Shown: positions 23,484 through 32,763 of the stretch, in pieces
Position numbering within the stretch: position 1 is the stretch's first letter
Layout of the letters: each line of letters begins with the position of its first letter
Assembly: GCA_963844625.1 (NCBI GenBank)
Contig: CAWJPF010000026.1
Coordinates: 124,001-188,000 of the forward strand
Source of the DNA: Palsa-504 sp963844625
GTDB lineage: Bacteria > Actinomycetota > Actinomycetes > Streptosporangiales > Streptosporangiaceae
Reading direction: 5' to 3'
Length of the DNA stretch: 64,000 nt
Made by a program: the position numbers and the translations under genes
The notes under the pieces: generated by a model
What the model saw: the letters and a program-made list of their open reading frames with translations, nothing else
Database searches by the model: none
Told to the model about the DNA's origin: nothing

Positions 23484-24818
23484 ATGCCACCTGAGCGAGG
23501 TCCCGAGGTTCAGGGCGTGCCGGTCACGGGCGGCAACTGGCAGGACCCGCCGGTCAACCGCTGGGCGTTCTGGCACGTCCCCGAGATCCTGCCTACCTAC
23601 CGGGTCGCGCACGGCCGCGGGCCAGCCCGCCGCCTCCCTGAGTCGCCGGCCACGGCCGACCTGCCCGCGATCGCCATCACCCGGGCCGACGGGTCGGCGG
23701 GCACGGTGGGCGACGTCCTCGCGGACACCTTCACCGACGCGTACGTGGTGCTGCAGGACGGCGAGCTCGTCACCGAGTGGTACGGCCCCCTGGGCGCCGC
23801 GGACCGGACACACGCGCTCATGTCGGTATCGAAGTCCGTGGTCGGCTGCGTGGCCGCCATCCTCATCGACCGCGGCCAGCTCGACGCCGACGGCGAGATC
23901 ACCCGCTATATCCCCGAACTCGCCGCCAGCGGGTACGCGGACGCCACCGTGCGCCATGTCCTGGACATGCGCACCGGGGTCAAGTTCACTGAGGAGTACG
24001 CCAATCCGCAGGCCGATATTCAGCGCCTCGACGAGTGGATCGGATGGCAGCCAGGCACGGAAAGCCAGGACAGCGAGCCCCGCGGGCTGCACCGGTTCCT
24101 GGCCACGCTGCTGGCCGAGGCGCCGCACGGCGGCGGGTTCCTGTACCGCTCCGCCGAGTCGGACGTGCTGGGCTGGGCGTGCGAACGCGCGGCCGGGCAG
24201 CCCATGAGCGCACTGGTTTCCGAGCTGGTCTGGACGCCGATGGGGGCCGAGTACGACGCCGACCTGCTCCACGACGGCCTGGGCGCCGCCGTGTACGACG
24301 GGGGCCTGTGCGCCGCCGCCCGCGATGTGGCGCGGTTCGGCCAGCTCCTGCTCGACGGCGGGGCCGTCCCCAGCGGCGGAGCCGTCCCCGACAGCGCCCA
24401 CGAGAACGGCACCCAGCGCGTGGTGCCGCCGCAGTGGCTGCGCCAGGGCTGGGCCGTCGACGCCGACGTGCGGGCCGCCTTCGCCGCGTCGCCCGCCGAG
24501 GCGTCGTTCCCCGGCGGCTGGTACCGCAACCAGTTCTGGTTCCGCCCGGGCGCGTACGGCGATGTCCTGCTCGGCCTGGGCATCTACGGCCAGATGCTGC
24601 ACGTCAGCCGCCGGACCAAAACGGTGTGCGTCAAGTTCTCCAGCTGGCCGAAGGCGCAGCACCCCGCCTACCTGGAGGACACGATGCGGGCCTTCGACGC
24701 CGTCGGCGGCGTGCTCGCCGGACGGGAGCCTACCCGCGGGCCCGTAAGAGCCCCGCTGGCCGGCGTGGTGTCCGGTCTCAGCCGCCGCGGCGACACGAAT
24801 CCTCCCAGCGTGATCTGA
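23484..24818 (+). CDS. Serine hydrolase, class C beta-lactamase / 6-aminohexanoate-dimer hydrolase type
   Basis: 444 residues. The catalytic SxxK motif is S114-V-S-K117 in ALMSVSKSVVG, preceded by LQDGELVTEWYGPL. A Tyr-Ser element is in FLYRSAESDVLGWA (YxS/N-like), and SWPK/KFSSW near the C-terminus lies in the position of the third motif. The overall pattern matches NylB-like esterase/amidases rather than penicillinases. No signal peptide is seen, so probably cytosolic. Divergent from the hyp operon across 100 bases. Confidence 0.83.
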   Translation: MPPERGPEVQGVPVTGGNWQDPPVNRWAFWHVPEILPTYRVAHGRGPARRLPESPATADLPAIAITRADGSAGTVGDVLADTFTDAYVVLQDGELVTEWYGPLGAADRTHALMSVSKSVVGCVAAILIDRGQLDADGEITRYIPELAASGYADATVRHVLDMRTGVKFTEEYANPQADIQRLDEWIGWQPGTESQDSEPRGLHRFLATLLAEAPHGGGFLYRSAESDVLGWACERAAGQPMSALVSELVWTPMGAEYDADLLHDGLGAAVYDGGLCAAARDVARFGQLLLDGGAVPSGGAVPDSAHENGTQRVVPPQWLRQGWAVDADVRAAFAASPAEASFPGGWYRNQFWFRPGAYGDVLLGLGIYGQMLHVSRRTKTVCVKFSSWPKAQHPAYLEDTMRAFDAVGGVLAGREPTRGPVRAPLAGVVSGLSRRGDTNPPSVI

Positions 24819-24872
24819 CTCCGGCGAAGATCGTTCTCGACTACGCCCTAGCTGGAGCTTTAGCCTGACGGT

Positions 24873-26330
24873 ATGCCCTCCCGCCAGCACAGCGCCCGCC
24901 AGCTCAACGGCATTGCGGAGATCCGCACGTTCTTCCGCACCAACTCCCAGCCGATCTACTTCGTCGGCCCGACGGCCTTCAACCTGCTCGGCATCGACCG
25001 CTGGGTCCGCAACTTCCAGTACATCGCCTACTACGATTCCTGGGACGGCAGGCACCCCCGGGTATTCGCGCCCCAGAACCGCCCGTACATCGAGTTCGAG
25101 TCGAGCGAGGAGATCAATAACTACCTGCTGCGCGACGCCGAGGTCCGGGATCATCTGCGCCGGCGCGGCGGCGTGCCGATGATCGCGATGGTGTTCTTCG
25201 ACGAGGAGACCGAGGAGATCTGCCGGGAGCTGGGCTACACGCTGATCCTGCCGCCCGATTCGCTGCGGCGCCGGCTGGACTCCAAGATCGTGACCACCCA
25301 GCTCGGCAACGAGGCCGGCGCGCCGTCGGTCCCGAACGTGCTCGGTCAGGCCGCCAGCTACGCCGAGCTCACCGCGCTAGCGGCCGCTCGCGGCCTCGGC
25401 GCCGATCTGGTCGTGCAGTTGCCCTACGGCGACTCGGGCAAAACGACGTTCTTCATCAAATCCGAAGCGGAGTGGGACGCCTGTGCGGCGAACCTGAACG
25501 GCGAGCAGCTCAAGGTGATGAAGCGGATCAACAACCAGGCCGCGGCCGTGGAAGCGTGCATCACCCGGCACGGCACGATCGTCGGGCCGTTCATGACCGA
25601 CCTGACCGGCTATCCGGAGCTCACCCCGTACAAGGGCGGCTGGTGCGGCAACGACGTGTTCCCCGAGGCCCTGTCCGAGGAGCACCGCACCGTCGCGATC
25701 AGGCACGTCCGCAAGCTGGGCGACCGGCTGGCCCGCGACGGCTACAAGGGCTTCCTCGAGGTCGATGTGCTCGTCGACCTCGACACGGGGGAGGTGTACC
25801 TAGGTGAGCTCAATCCCCGGATATCGGGGGTTTCCTCGATGACGAACGTGACCGCGGGCGCGTACGCCGACGTACCGCTGTTCCTGTTTCACCTGCTCGA
25901 GTTCATGGACGTCGACTACACCATCGACGCGGAGGAGATCAACGAGCGCTGGCTGGCGCTGGCGGCCGTGGACGTCTGGTCGCAGCTGATCATGAAGGAG
26001 CCGGGCGACGAGGTAGAGCGGATCCTGGCCGCCCCCCGGACCGGGTCCTGGCGGCTGACCGACGGCGGCGCGCTCGCCTTCGAGCAGGTCAGCAACGACT
26101 GGCACGAGATCACCACCGAGGACGAGGCCTTCTTCATGCGCGTCTACGGCCCGGGTGACTTCAAGTTCCACGGCGCGGACCTGGGCATCTTGGTTACCAA
26201 GGGCCGGATGCAGACCGCCGAGGGACTGACCGAGCGGTGCCATCGCTACATCGACGGCATCCGCGCCCAGTACAAGTCCGAACCCCTGCCCGACGCGCCG
26301 CCCGTCATGCCGATCGCCTACGTCAAATAA
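24873..26330 (+). CDS. ATP-grasp enzyme, biotin-carboxylase-like
   Basis: 485 residues. The ATP-grasp core runs from about residue 130 to 330: RRLDSKIVTTQLGNEAGAP, VVQLPYGDSGKTTFFI (phosphate-binding loop), VMKRINNQAAAVEACI and the metal-binding GFLEVDVLVDLDTGEVYLGELNPRISG. The N-terminal 125 residues hold an unusual YFVGPTAFNLLGIDRW opening. No biotin-carrier or carboxyltransferase gene is near, so it is more likely a ligase joining a carboxylate to an amine or thiol. Substrate unknown. It may be co-transcribed with the serine hydrolase 54 bases upstream. Confidence 0.75.
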   Translation: MPSRQHSARQLNGIAEIRTFFRTNSQPIYFVGPTAFNLLGIDRWVRNFQYIAYYDSWDGRHPRVFAPQNRPYIEFESSEEINNYLLRDAEVRDHLRRRGGVPMIAMVFFDEETEEICRELGYTLILPPDSLRRRLDSKIVTTQLGNEAGAPSVPNVLGQAASYAELTALAAARGLGADLVVQLPYGDSGKTTFFIKSEAEWDACAANLNGEQLKVMKRINNQAAAVEACITRHGTIVGPFMTDLTGYPELTPYKGGWCGNDVFPEALSEEHRTVAIRHVRKLGDRLARDGYKGFLEVDVLVDLDTGEVYLGELNPRISGVSSMTNVTAGAYADVPLFLFHLLEFMDVDYTIDAEEINERWLALAAVDVWSQLIMKEPGDEVERILAAPRTGSWRLTDGGALAFEQVSNDWHEITTEDEAFFMRVYGPGDFKFHGADLGILVTKGRMQTAEGLTERCHRYIDGIRAQYKSEPLPDAPPVMPIAYVK

Positions 26331-26481
26331 CCCGGGCATATCCGGGCATAGATGTGCTCCAGGCGCATTATCCACTGCCGCTATCCTGGTCACTTTATGC
26401 CCGGAAGAAAAGCGGCAAATTAGCAGAAAACGCCCGGACAGGGCTTCCCGTCTCTTCTAAACTCCCGACACGGGAGGACGC

Positions 26482-27420
26482 ATGAGACGCAAATTCCTAG
26501 CTGCGATCGGCCCGGCCGGCGTATTGCTCCTTGTCCTGCTCGACGCCGGATGCGGCGGCCCCGCGTCAGCGACGCCGGCGGGCCTGGAGAAGCCGGCGGG
26601 CCTGGAGAAGACCACCCTGACCGTCGGCGCGGTCCCCGTCGCCGACGAGGCCGGCCTTTACGTCGCCCAGGACGAGGGCCTGTTCCAGGCCGAAGGGCTC
26701 ACCGTCACCATCGATTCGCTCGTGAGCAGCGCGGACGCCACCCAGGGCCAGAACGACGGCAAGTACGACATCACGGCGGGAAATTCGGTCTCCTATATCC
26801 AGGACCAGGTAAAACACCTGTCGAACCTGGAGATCGTAGCCGAAGGCTCGCTGATGCAGCCGAACAATCAGGCTCTGTACACGCTGCCCGGGTCGTCGAT
26901 CACGACCATCGCCAGCCTGAAGAATCAGCGGATCGGCGTCAACGCGCTGAACAACATCGGCACCCCTGCTGATCAGTTCGGTCCTCGAAGAGCACGGGAT
27001 GTCCCCCAGGCCCTGAAGCGTCACCTCATCAGTGCGGCCTGGCTCCCGGAGCCGTTCGGCAGCGCGGATCAGGAGGCCATGGGCCTGCAGGAACTCACCG
27101 ACCTCGACCAGGGGGCCACGGCGAACTTCCCGGTCGGCTGGTACGTGGTGACCAAGGCGTGGGCGAAGAAGTACCCGCATACGCTGACCGCGTTCCTCAC
27201 CGCCCTCCGGACGGCCCAGGCCATCGCCGACACCGACCGGCACGCCGTCGAGATGGCGATGGAGAAGCTGCCGTCCCCGTACACGGTCCCGCCCGCGATC
27301 GCCGCCATGATGTCGCTCGAGACCTATCCGCTGACCGTCGCCCCTGATATCGACCGGGCCCGCGTCCAGCGAGTAGCCGACGCCATGCTCCAGTTCGGGA
27401 TGCCGGATTCCTCCAGGTGA
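26482..27420 (+). CDS. NMT1/SsuA-type substrate-binding lipoprotein, internally frameshifted and shortened
   Basis: 312 residues. A signal peptide ends in the lipobox LDAGC (Cys24), so it is a lipoprotein. LTVGAVPVADEAGLYVAQDEG and the later AAWLPEPFGSADQEAMG fit the THI5/SsuA family of ABC solute-binding proteins. Between them, residues 161-176 read as nonsense (PADQFGPRRARDV); in the +1 frame the same bases read LLISSVLEEHGMSP, the expected family sequence. A one-base insertion in the CCCC run at 26963-26966 followed by a compensating deletion of roughly 15 codons near 27007 explains it. No permease or ATPase gene adjoins. Probably inactive. Confidence 0.75.
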   Translation: MRRKFLAAIGPAGVLLLVLLDAGCGGPASATPAGLEKPAGLEKTTLTVGAVPVADEAGLYVAQDEGLFQAEGLTVTIDSLVSSADATQGQNDGKYDITAGNSVSYIQDQVKHLSNLEIVAEGSLMQPNNQALYTLPGSSITTIASLKNQRIGVNALNNIGTPADQFGPRRARDVPQALKRHLISAAWLPEPFGSADQEAMGLQELTDLDQGATANFPVGWYVVTKAWAKKYPHTLTAFLTALRTAQAIADTDRHAVEMAMEKLPSPYTVPPAIAAMMSLETYPLTVAPDIDRARVQRVADAMLQFGMPDSSR

Positions 27421-29686
27421 GACCAGGCGTCGTTCCTGATCTGCCAGAGGCTGTTGTACGCCAGGGGTTGGCCTGGGACCTGGGGGCCGAGGAGGACGCC
27501 GATGCCCCGCCCACGGAGCGGACCCGCCCGGACCGCCCTTACTTCGAGATCCTGATCGTCGAGGACATGAGCGAGCAGCAGGAGAACGCGCTGCGCGAGG
27601 AACTGCGCCGGTGCCGCCGCCCGGACGACCCGTTCGTCTACGAGATTGTCGTGGTCCCCAGTTTCGATGACGCGATCATGGCCGCACGGCTCAACTTCAG
27701 GCTCCAGGCGTGCGTGGTCCGCCGCCGGTTCACCCACCGGTCCCGGTATGACTCGTCCTCGCTCGCGCAGTTCGTGGTCAGCATCGGGCCAGATGACCTG
27801 ATGGAACGCTCGCCGGATGACCGCGCCCAGGAGCTGGCCCGGTCGATGGCCAGGATCAGGCCGGAACTGAACCTGTACCTGATGACCGAGATCTCGGTCG
27901 AGGACCTGGCCGGCCGCCTCAGCCATCATTTCCGGCGCATCTTCCACACCCGGGAGGGGTCCCTGGAGCTGCACCTGTCCATCCTGGACGGGGTCGCGGC
28001 CCGGTACCGCGCGCCGTTCTTCAGCGCCCTGAAGAGCTACAGCCACCGGCCGACCGGGGTGTTCCATGCGCTGCCGGTCTCGCACGGCAAATCGATCATC
28101 AACTCGCACTGGATCAGGGACATGGTCGACTTTCTACGGCCTGGATATCTTCCTGGCCGAGACGTCGGCGACCTGCGGCGGGCTCGACTCGCTGCTGGAG
28201 CCCACCGGCCCGCTGCGCGAGGCGCAGGAACTCGCGGCCCGGACCTTCGGCTCGAAGAGGACGCGCCAGCTGCTGGCGCTGCGGCGGGCCGGCAAGCTGG
28301 ACCGGGTCAAGATGCTGCTGCTGACCAACTGCACCTTCGACGGGATCGTCTATGACGTCAGCGGGTGATGGAGGAGTGCCTGGCGATCAAGCCGGACCTG
28401 GTGTTCTTGTGGGACGAGGCCTGGTTCGCCTTTGCCCGGTTCCACCCGGTCTACCGGCCGCGCACCGCCATGCGGGCCGCCCGGACCCTCGCCGAGCAGC
28501 TGCGCCAGCCGGACTACCACGCGAGCTACGACCAGTTCGCCGAGGAGGTCGGCGCCATCGACGCCGCCGACGACGAGGTGCTGCTCGAGCGACGTCTCAT
28601 ACCCGATCCCGCCCGGGCCAGCGGCAGGGTCTACTCGACCCAGTCCACCCACAAGACGCTGACCTCGCTGCGGCAAGGGGCGATGATCCACGTCTGGGAC
28701 CAGGACTTCGGCGCCAAGGTGGAGGAGACCTTCCACGAGGCCTATATGACGCACACCTCCACATCGCCGAACTACCAGATCCTCGCCTCCCTGGACCTGG
28801 GCCGCAGGCAGGCCGCGCTGGAGGGGTTCGAGCTGGTCCAGAAGCAGATCGAGAACGCCATGCGACTGCGAGACGCTGTGGATCACCACCCGCTGCTGTC
28901 TAAGTACATGCGCTGCCTGAGCACGGCCGACCTGATCCCGGCCGAGTACCGGCCCTCGTGCATCGACCAGCCGCTGCGCTCCGGCCTGCCGAACATGATC
29001 AAGGCCTGGGACTGCGACGAGTTCGTGCTTGACCCGTCCCGGATCACCATCTACATCGGCGCTACCGGCATCGAGGGCGACGCGTTCAAGCGCAGCCAGC
29101 TGATGGACCGCTACGGTGTGCAGATCAACAAGACCTCACGCAACACCGTGCTGTTCATGACCACGATCGGCACTACCCGCAGCTCGGTCGCTTACCTGAT
29201 CGAGGTCCTGGTGACCATCGCCAGGGACCTGGAGGCCAAGGTGCACGACATGAGCCCGGCCGAGCGGGCCGCGCACGAGCGCGCCGTGCTCCGGCTGACC
29301 GCTCCCTCGGCGCCGCTGCCCGACTTCAGCGGCTTCCACCCGAGCTTCGCCGACGGTCACGGGCTGCCCACCCCGGAGGGAGACGTGCGCCGTGCCTTCT
29401 ACCTGTCCTATAACGACAGCTACTGCGAGTACCTGACGCCGGAGGAGGTAGAGCAGCGGGTGGAGGACGGCGACCAGGTTGTCTCCACGAACTACGTCAC
29501 CCCGTACCCGCCCGGTTTCCCTGTGCTGGTGCCCGGCCAGGTATTCAGCCCGCAGATCTCGCGTTCATGCGGAGCCTGGACACCCCCGAAGTGCACGGCT
29601 ACCGGCCCGACCTCGGTTACCGCGTCTACGTCGACAAGGCCCTCGAGATCGCCGCGACGACCCGCCCGGCGCCCGCTCCCGACTAG
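27417..29686 (+). pseudogene. Orn/Lys/Arg-type PLP decarboxylase with three frameshifts
   Basis: Three reading frames together give one protein of about 755 residues, the normal length of inducible Orn/Lys/Arg decarboxylases. The N-terminal wing domain (YFEILIVEDMSEQQE) and PLP-binding core follow in order; the PLP lysine lies in STQSTHKTLTSLRQGA. Breaks: an extra T in 28131-28133 (DF|YGLDIFLAE), a missing base near 28358 (VYDV|QRVMEE), and a missing base near 29558 (SPQI|LAFMRSLDTPE). The original stop is TAG 29684-29686. The GTG at 27417 overlaps the preceding SBP stop. Unless these are sequencing errors, the enzyme is not made. Confidence 0.85.
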
Positions 29687-29734
29687 CCGGCCCCGGGCAA
29701 AGTCACTCGCGGGGACCTGGCATAATTGAGGGAA

Positions 29735-29905
29735 ATGAGTAACTCAAGTTCCCGCCGCTTTCCTGTGACTGTTTCGCATCTTCCGGTCACGCGCTGCCAG
29801 ATCTGCCACCGCACCGTCGCGCACCGTCCTGGCCAGGCCAGTGAGGTACTAACCGAGCACTACCGCCGGGCCCACCCCGAAGCGCTCGGGCCCCCCTCCG
29901 CCTAG
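29735..29905 (+). CDS. 56-residue C2H2 zinc-finger-like microprotein
   Basis: ATG with a GAGGGA ribosome site directly upstream and a CATAAT -10-like box at 29721. The product starts MSNSSSRRFPVTVSHLPVT and then has CQICHRTVAH...LTEHYRRAHPEAL: Cys-x2-Cys, 17 residues, then His-x4-His, a classical C2H2 spacing. A helix with basic residues between the histidines could bind nucleic acid. It stands alone after the damaged decarboxylase. Codon third positions are strongly G/C, as in its neighbours, supporting real coding. Confidence 0.65.
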   Translation: MSNSSSRRFPVTVSHLPVTRCQICHRTVAHRPGQASEVLTEHYRRAHPEALGPPSA

Positions 29906-30274
29906 CCCGCGAGGACAGGTCCCATGCTGTCCGCGTCCCGTGCCCCCTCACCGCTGCCCCCAGCCTCCCCCCGGCCTCCCGCAGCCCGGCCTGGTCCCGC
30001 CGGAACGTCATGAAACTGGGCTTCCAGCACGCTGGGGCGTGCTGAAACTGGCGTTTCATGACGCAGCGATCCACCTCGCGGCCATCGCGCCGCACTCCCG
30101 GGACGCAAGCTGCGCGGCATAGGTCTTCCGACGATCCGGTCATTGCCGGTCACGCACCTTCCCTTTCGGAGGATATCTACCCTGTTCATCCAGGTATTGG
30201 GCTGAAATATGCGTCAAGATCAGCTAATCTCGGTCATAAGCAGTCAGTAACCTTGCCTGAGATCGGAGCGCAGA
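29906..30274. other. Intergenic region upstream of deoR-type gene
   Basis: 369 bases without a supported gene. It contains the second ATGAAAC-type hairpin (30006-30063) and, nearer the regulator, a locally A+T-richer segment (30190-30250) that probably holds the promoter of the DeoR-type gene. I see no RNA gene. Confidence 0.6.
30006..30063. repeat. ATGAAAC...CAGCAC hairpin element, copy 2
   Basis: Outer arms CGTCATGAAAC/GTTTCATGACG and inner arms CAGCACGC/GCGTGCTG (loop TGGG) match the element at 18863 in both sequence and layout. It lies 100 bases after the microprotein gene. Confidence 0.85.
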
Positions 30275-31069
30275 ATGCTGCCGGCCCAGCGCCGGGAGGC
30301 GATACTCGCGCAGGTACGCGCCCAGGGTGCCGCCGAGGCCGGAGAACTCTCACGGAGCCTCGGAGTGTCCGTCGAGACCATCCGGCGCGACTTGCGGGGC
30401 CTGCGAGACGAGGGCCTGCTCAACCGGGTACACGGCGGCGCCACTAGGCCTGCCCTGCGGTCCAGTGAGGGCAGCTTCGCGGCCAGGAGCACCCTGAATC
30501 TCGCCCGCAAGCAGGCCATCGCGGCCCTGGCCGCCTCCCTGGTGGGCGCCGAGGAGACCATCATCATCGATACCGGCACTACCCCGCTGCAGCTGGCGCG
30601 GGCCCTGCCGGCGGGCTTCCGGGGCCGGGTGCTCACTAACTCCGTGCCGGTGGCGGCGGAGCTGTCCGACCGGGGTGACATCGACGTGCTGCTGTGCGGC
30701 GGGCAGATCCGGCCGGGAGACGGCGCCTGCTCAGGTGCCTACGCGGAAGCTTTCTTCGCCGACTTCTACGCCGATAAGGCGTTCCTCGGGGCGGGCGGCG
30801 TGCACCCCGAGGCCGGCCTCACCGACTACTATCCTGCTGAGGCTGCCATCCGGCGTACGATCGCCGCCCACAGCGCCGCGACCTACGTCCTGGCCGACTC
30901 CAGCAAGCTCGGCGTCATCGCTGTGTCCCGGGTATGCGCACTCGATCGCCTCACCGCGGTCATCACCGAAGACGAGGAGAATCCCGCCGCCGCCGCCGCG
31001 CTCGCCGGCCGCGTCACGCTGCTGCGTGCAGCCAGCCACAGCCGGTCAGCTCGGGCGGCGGCCCGATGA
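30275..31069 (+). CDS. DeoR/GlpR-family transcriptional regulator
   Basis: 264 residues. The N-terminal helix-turn-helix is RREAILAQVRAQGAAEAGELSRSLGVS with recognition helix VSVETIRRDLRGL and wing LNRVHGGA, the DeoR signature. The sugar-phosphate-sensing domain has IIDTGTTPLQLARAL, LTNSVPVAAEL and KAFLGAGGVHPEAGLTDYYPAEAAIRR. Effectors of this family are usually phosphorylated sugars. It is coupled by ATGA to the TauE-type permease gene, which it may control. Confidence 0.9.
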   Translation: MLPAQRREAILAQVRAQGAAEAGELSRSLGVSVETIRRDLRGLRDEGLLNRVHGGATRPALRSSEGSFAARSTLNLARKQAIAALAASLVGAEETIIIDTGTTPLQLARALPAGFRGRVLTNSVPVAAELSDRGDIDVLLCGGQIRPGDGACSGAYAEAFFADFYADKAFLGAGGVHPEAGLTDYYPAEAAIRRTIAAHSAATYVLADSSKLGVIAVSRVCALDRLTAVITEDEENPAAAAALAGRVTLLRAASHSRSARAAAR

Positions 31070-31815
31070 CGGCCGCCAGGACCTTCCTGCTGCTAGGCGC
31101 CGGCGCGGTGGCCGGGATCGTGGGATCCGCCGGCGGCACCGCCTCGCTGATCTCCTACCCGGCGCTGCTGGCCGCGGGCATCCCGCCATTGGCCGCCAAC
31201 GTAACGAACGCCGTCGCCTTCACGGCCGCCTGGCCAGGCTCCGCGCTCGGCTCCCGGCCCGAACTACGCGGACAGGGATCATCGCTGCGGCACTGGGCGC
31301 CGCTCGCCGTGGCCGGCAGCGTTGCCGGCGCCACGCTGCTGCTTGTCACCCCCGCCAGAACCTTCGACTTGGTCGTCCCGTTCCTGCTCACCTTCGCCGC
31401 GCTCGCCCTGCTCCTGCAGCCGCAGATCGCCGCCTGGCTGGCCGGGCATCCCGCGAGCAGCAGCCGGCTCCTCCTGCCTGCCGGACTGATCGCCGTATCG
31501 GCCTACGACGGTTACTGGGGCGCCGGAGCAGGCGTCATGACCCTCGCCCTGCTCATGATCACCGTCGAGCCGCATCTCGCACGATCCAACGCGCTCAAGA
31601 ACATGCTGCTCGGCGTGGCCGACGTGACCTGCTGTGCCGTATTCATACTGTTCTGGCCCATCGACTGGATGGCCGCCGCGCCGATGGCCGCCGGCTTCCT
31701 GGGCGGCAGCGTGATCGGGCCGTCCATAACCAGGCACGTCCCCGGACACGTACTTCGCATCACCGCCGCCCTGGCCGGCCTGGGGCTCGCCATCCACCTA
31801 TGGGCCGGAAGCTAG
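31066..31815 (+). CDS. TauE/SafE-family membrane permease
   Basis: 249 residues from the ATG overlapping the DeoR stop. Seven to eight hydrophobic helices in two repeats, with the family's glycine-rich AGIVGSAGGTASLISYPALLAAG opening and NVTNAVAFTAAWPGSALG, plus YWGAGAGVMTLALL in the second repeat. Members export or import sulfonates and other organic anions. Pairing with a DeoR regulator suggests a substrate linked to sugar-acid or sulfosugar metabolism; that is inference. Confidence 0.88.
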   Translation: MTAARTFLLLGAGAVAGIVGSAGGTASLISYPALLAAGIPPLAANVTNAVAFTAAWPGSALGSRPELRGQGSSLRHWAPLAVAGSVAGATLLLVTPARTFDLVVPFLLTFAALALLLQPQIAAWLAGHPASSSRLLLPAGLIAVSAYDGYWGAGAGVMTLALLMITVEPHLARSNALKNMLLGVADVTCCAVFILFWPIDWMAAAPMAAGFLGGSVIGPSITRHVPGHVLRITAALAGLGLAIHLWAGS

Positions 31816-31841
31816 CCACCGCTGGGCCGGAAGCTAGCCAC
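31801..31841. repeat. 19-bp direct repeat at the permease 3' end
   Basis: TGGGCCGGAAGCTAGCCAC occurs at 31801-31819 and 31823-31841. The first copy includes the permease stop codon (TAG), the second repeats it after the gene. Each copy contains the palindrome GCTAGC. Confidence 0.8.
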
Positions 31842-31929
31842 GGCGCGATGGGCCGCGCCGGCTTAAACCAGGCATCAGCCGGCGGCGCGTCGTAACGCCG
31901 CGGAAACATCTGAAGCGGATCATGGTGAC

Positions 31930-32763
31930 ATGGAATCGCGCCGGATCCTCATCGGATGCGACTTCACCTATGTCGCCGCGATCAGCACGCCGGTGATCTT
32001 CCAGGTGCAGCCGATCGAGGCCCCGCCGGTTTCCGTCGAGAACGCGCAGTGGGCGTCTGAGCCGGCCATCGCGATCCGCGGCTACACCGACCTGTACGGC
32101 AACCCGTGCGTCCGCGCGGTGCTCCCGGCCGGCAAATCGAGCTTCCGGTACCAGGCGATGGCGGTGGTCCCGGACGCCACCGAAGCTGCCGATGAGGATG
32201 CGCCGGAGCTCGCGCCCGATGCCCTGCCCGACGAGACGCTGATCTATACCCTGCCGAGCCGGTACTGCCTGCCCGACGTACTCGGCGACGAGGCCTGGTC
32301 CCGTTTCGGCGGGCTGCCTCCTGGTTACCGCCGGGTGCGGGCCATCTGTGACCACGTCTACAGCCATCTGACCTTTCAGTACGGTAGTACGACCGCCCTG
32401 TCGGATGCCGCCGCCGTCAACCTGGCCCGGCGCGGGGTCTGCCGTGACTTTACTCACCTGGCCATCTCGTTCTGCCGGGCGCTGAACATCCCGGCCCGGT
32501 ACGTCTTCGGCTACCTGCCTGACATGGATGTTCCGCCGGATCCGGCGCCGATGGACTTCGCCGCCTGGATGGAAGTATGGCTGGGCGATCGCTGGTGGAC
32601 CTTCGATCCCCGCAACAACATCAGGCGCAAGGGACGTATCGTCATTGGCCGGGGGCGCGATGCGTCGGATGTCGCGATGGCGACGACGTTCGGCGGTCCG
32701 CTCCTTGACTCCATGGTGGTCCAGGCGGAGGAACTAATCCAGCCGGGGGAGGTAGCCGGATGA
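31930..32763 (+). CDS. Transglutaminase-like cysteine-protease-fold protein (1)
   Basis: 277 residues. The transglutaminase core is clear: catalytic Cys in RRGVCRDFTHLAISFCRALNI, His in DFAAWMEVWLGD (variant: the usual His before Trp is not evident, Ala-Ala-Trp stands there), and Asp in WWTFDPRNN. The N-terminal 100 residues form the beta-rich region seen in bacterial transglutaminase-like proteins. The lack of a clear His casts doubt on catalysis. Overlaps the next transglutaminase gene by ATGA. Confidence 0.8.
   Translation: MESRRILIGCDFTYVAAISTPVIFQVQPIEAPPVSVENAQWASEPAIAIRGYTDLYGNPCVRAVLPAGKSSFRYQAMAVVPDATEAADEDAPELAPDALPDETLIYTLPSRYCLPDVLGDEAWSRFGGLPPGYRRVRAICDHVYSHLTFQYGSTTALSDAAAVNLARRGVCRDFTHLAISFCRALNIPARYVFGYLPDMDVPPDPAPMDFAAWMEVWLGDRWWTFDPRNNIRRKGRIVIGRGRDASDVAMATTFGGPLLDSMVVQAEELIQPGEVAG

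Noticed and set aside
23391..25154. Minus-strand open frame of about 587 codons opposite the serine hydrolase and ATP-grasp start
   Set aside because: No recognisable motif, whereas the plus strand encodes an SxxK hydrolase and an ATP-grasp protein.
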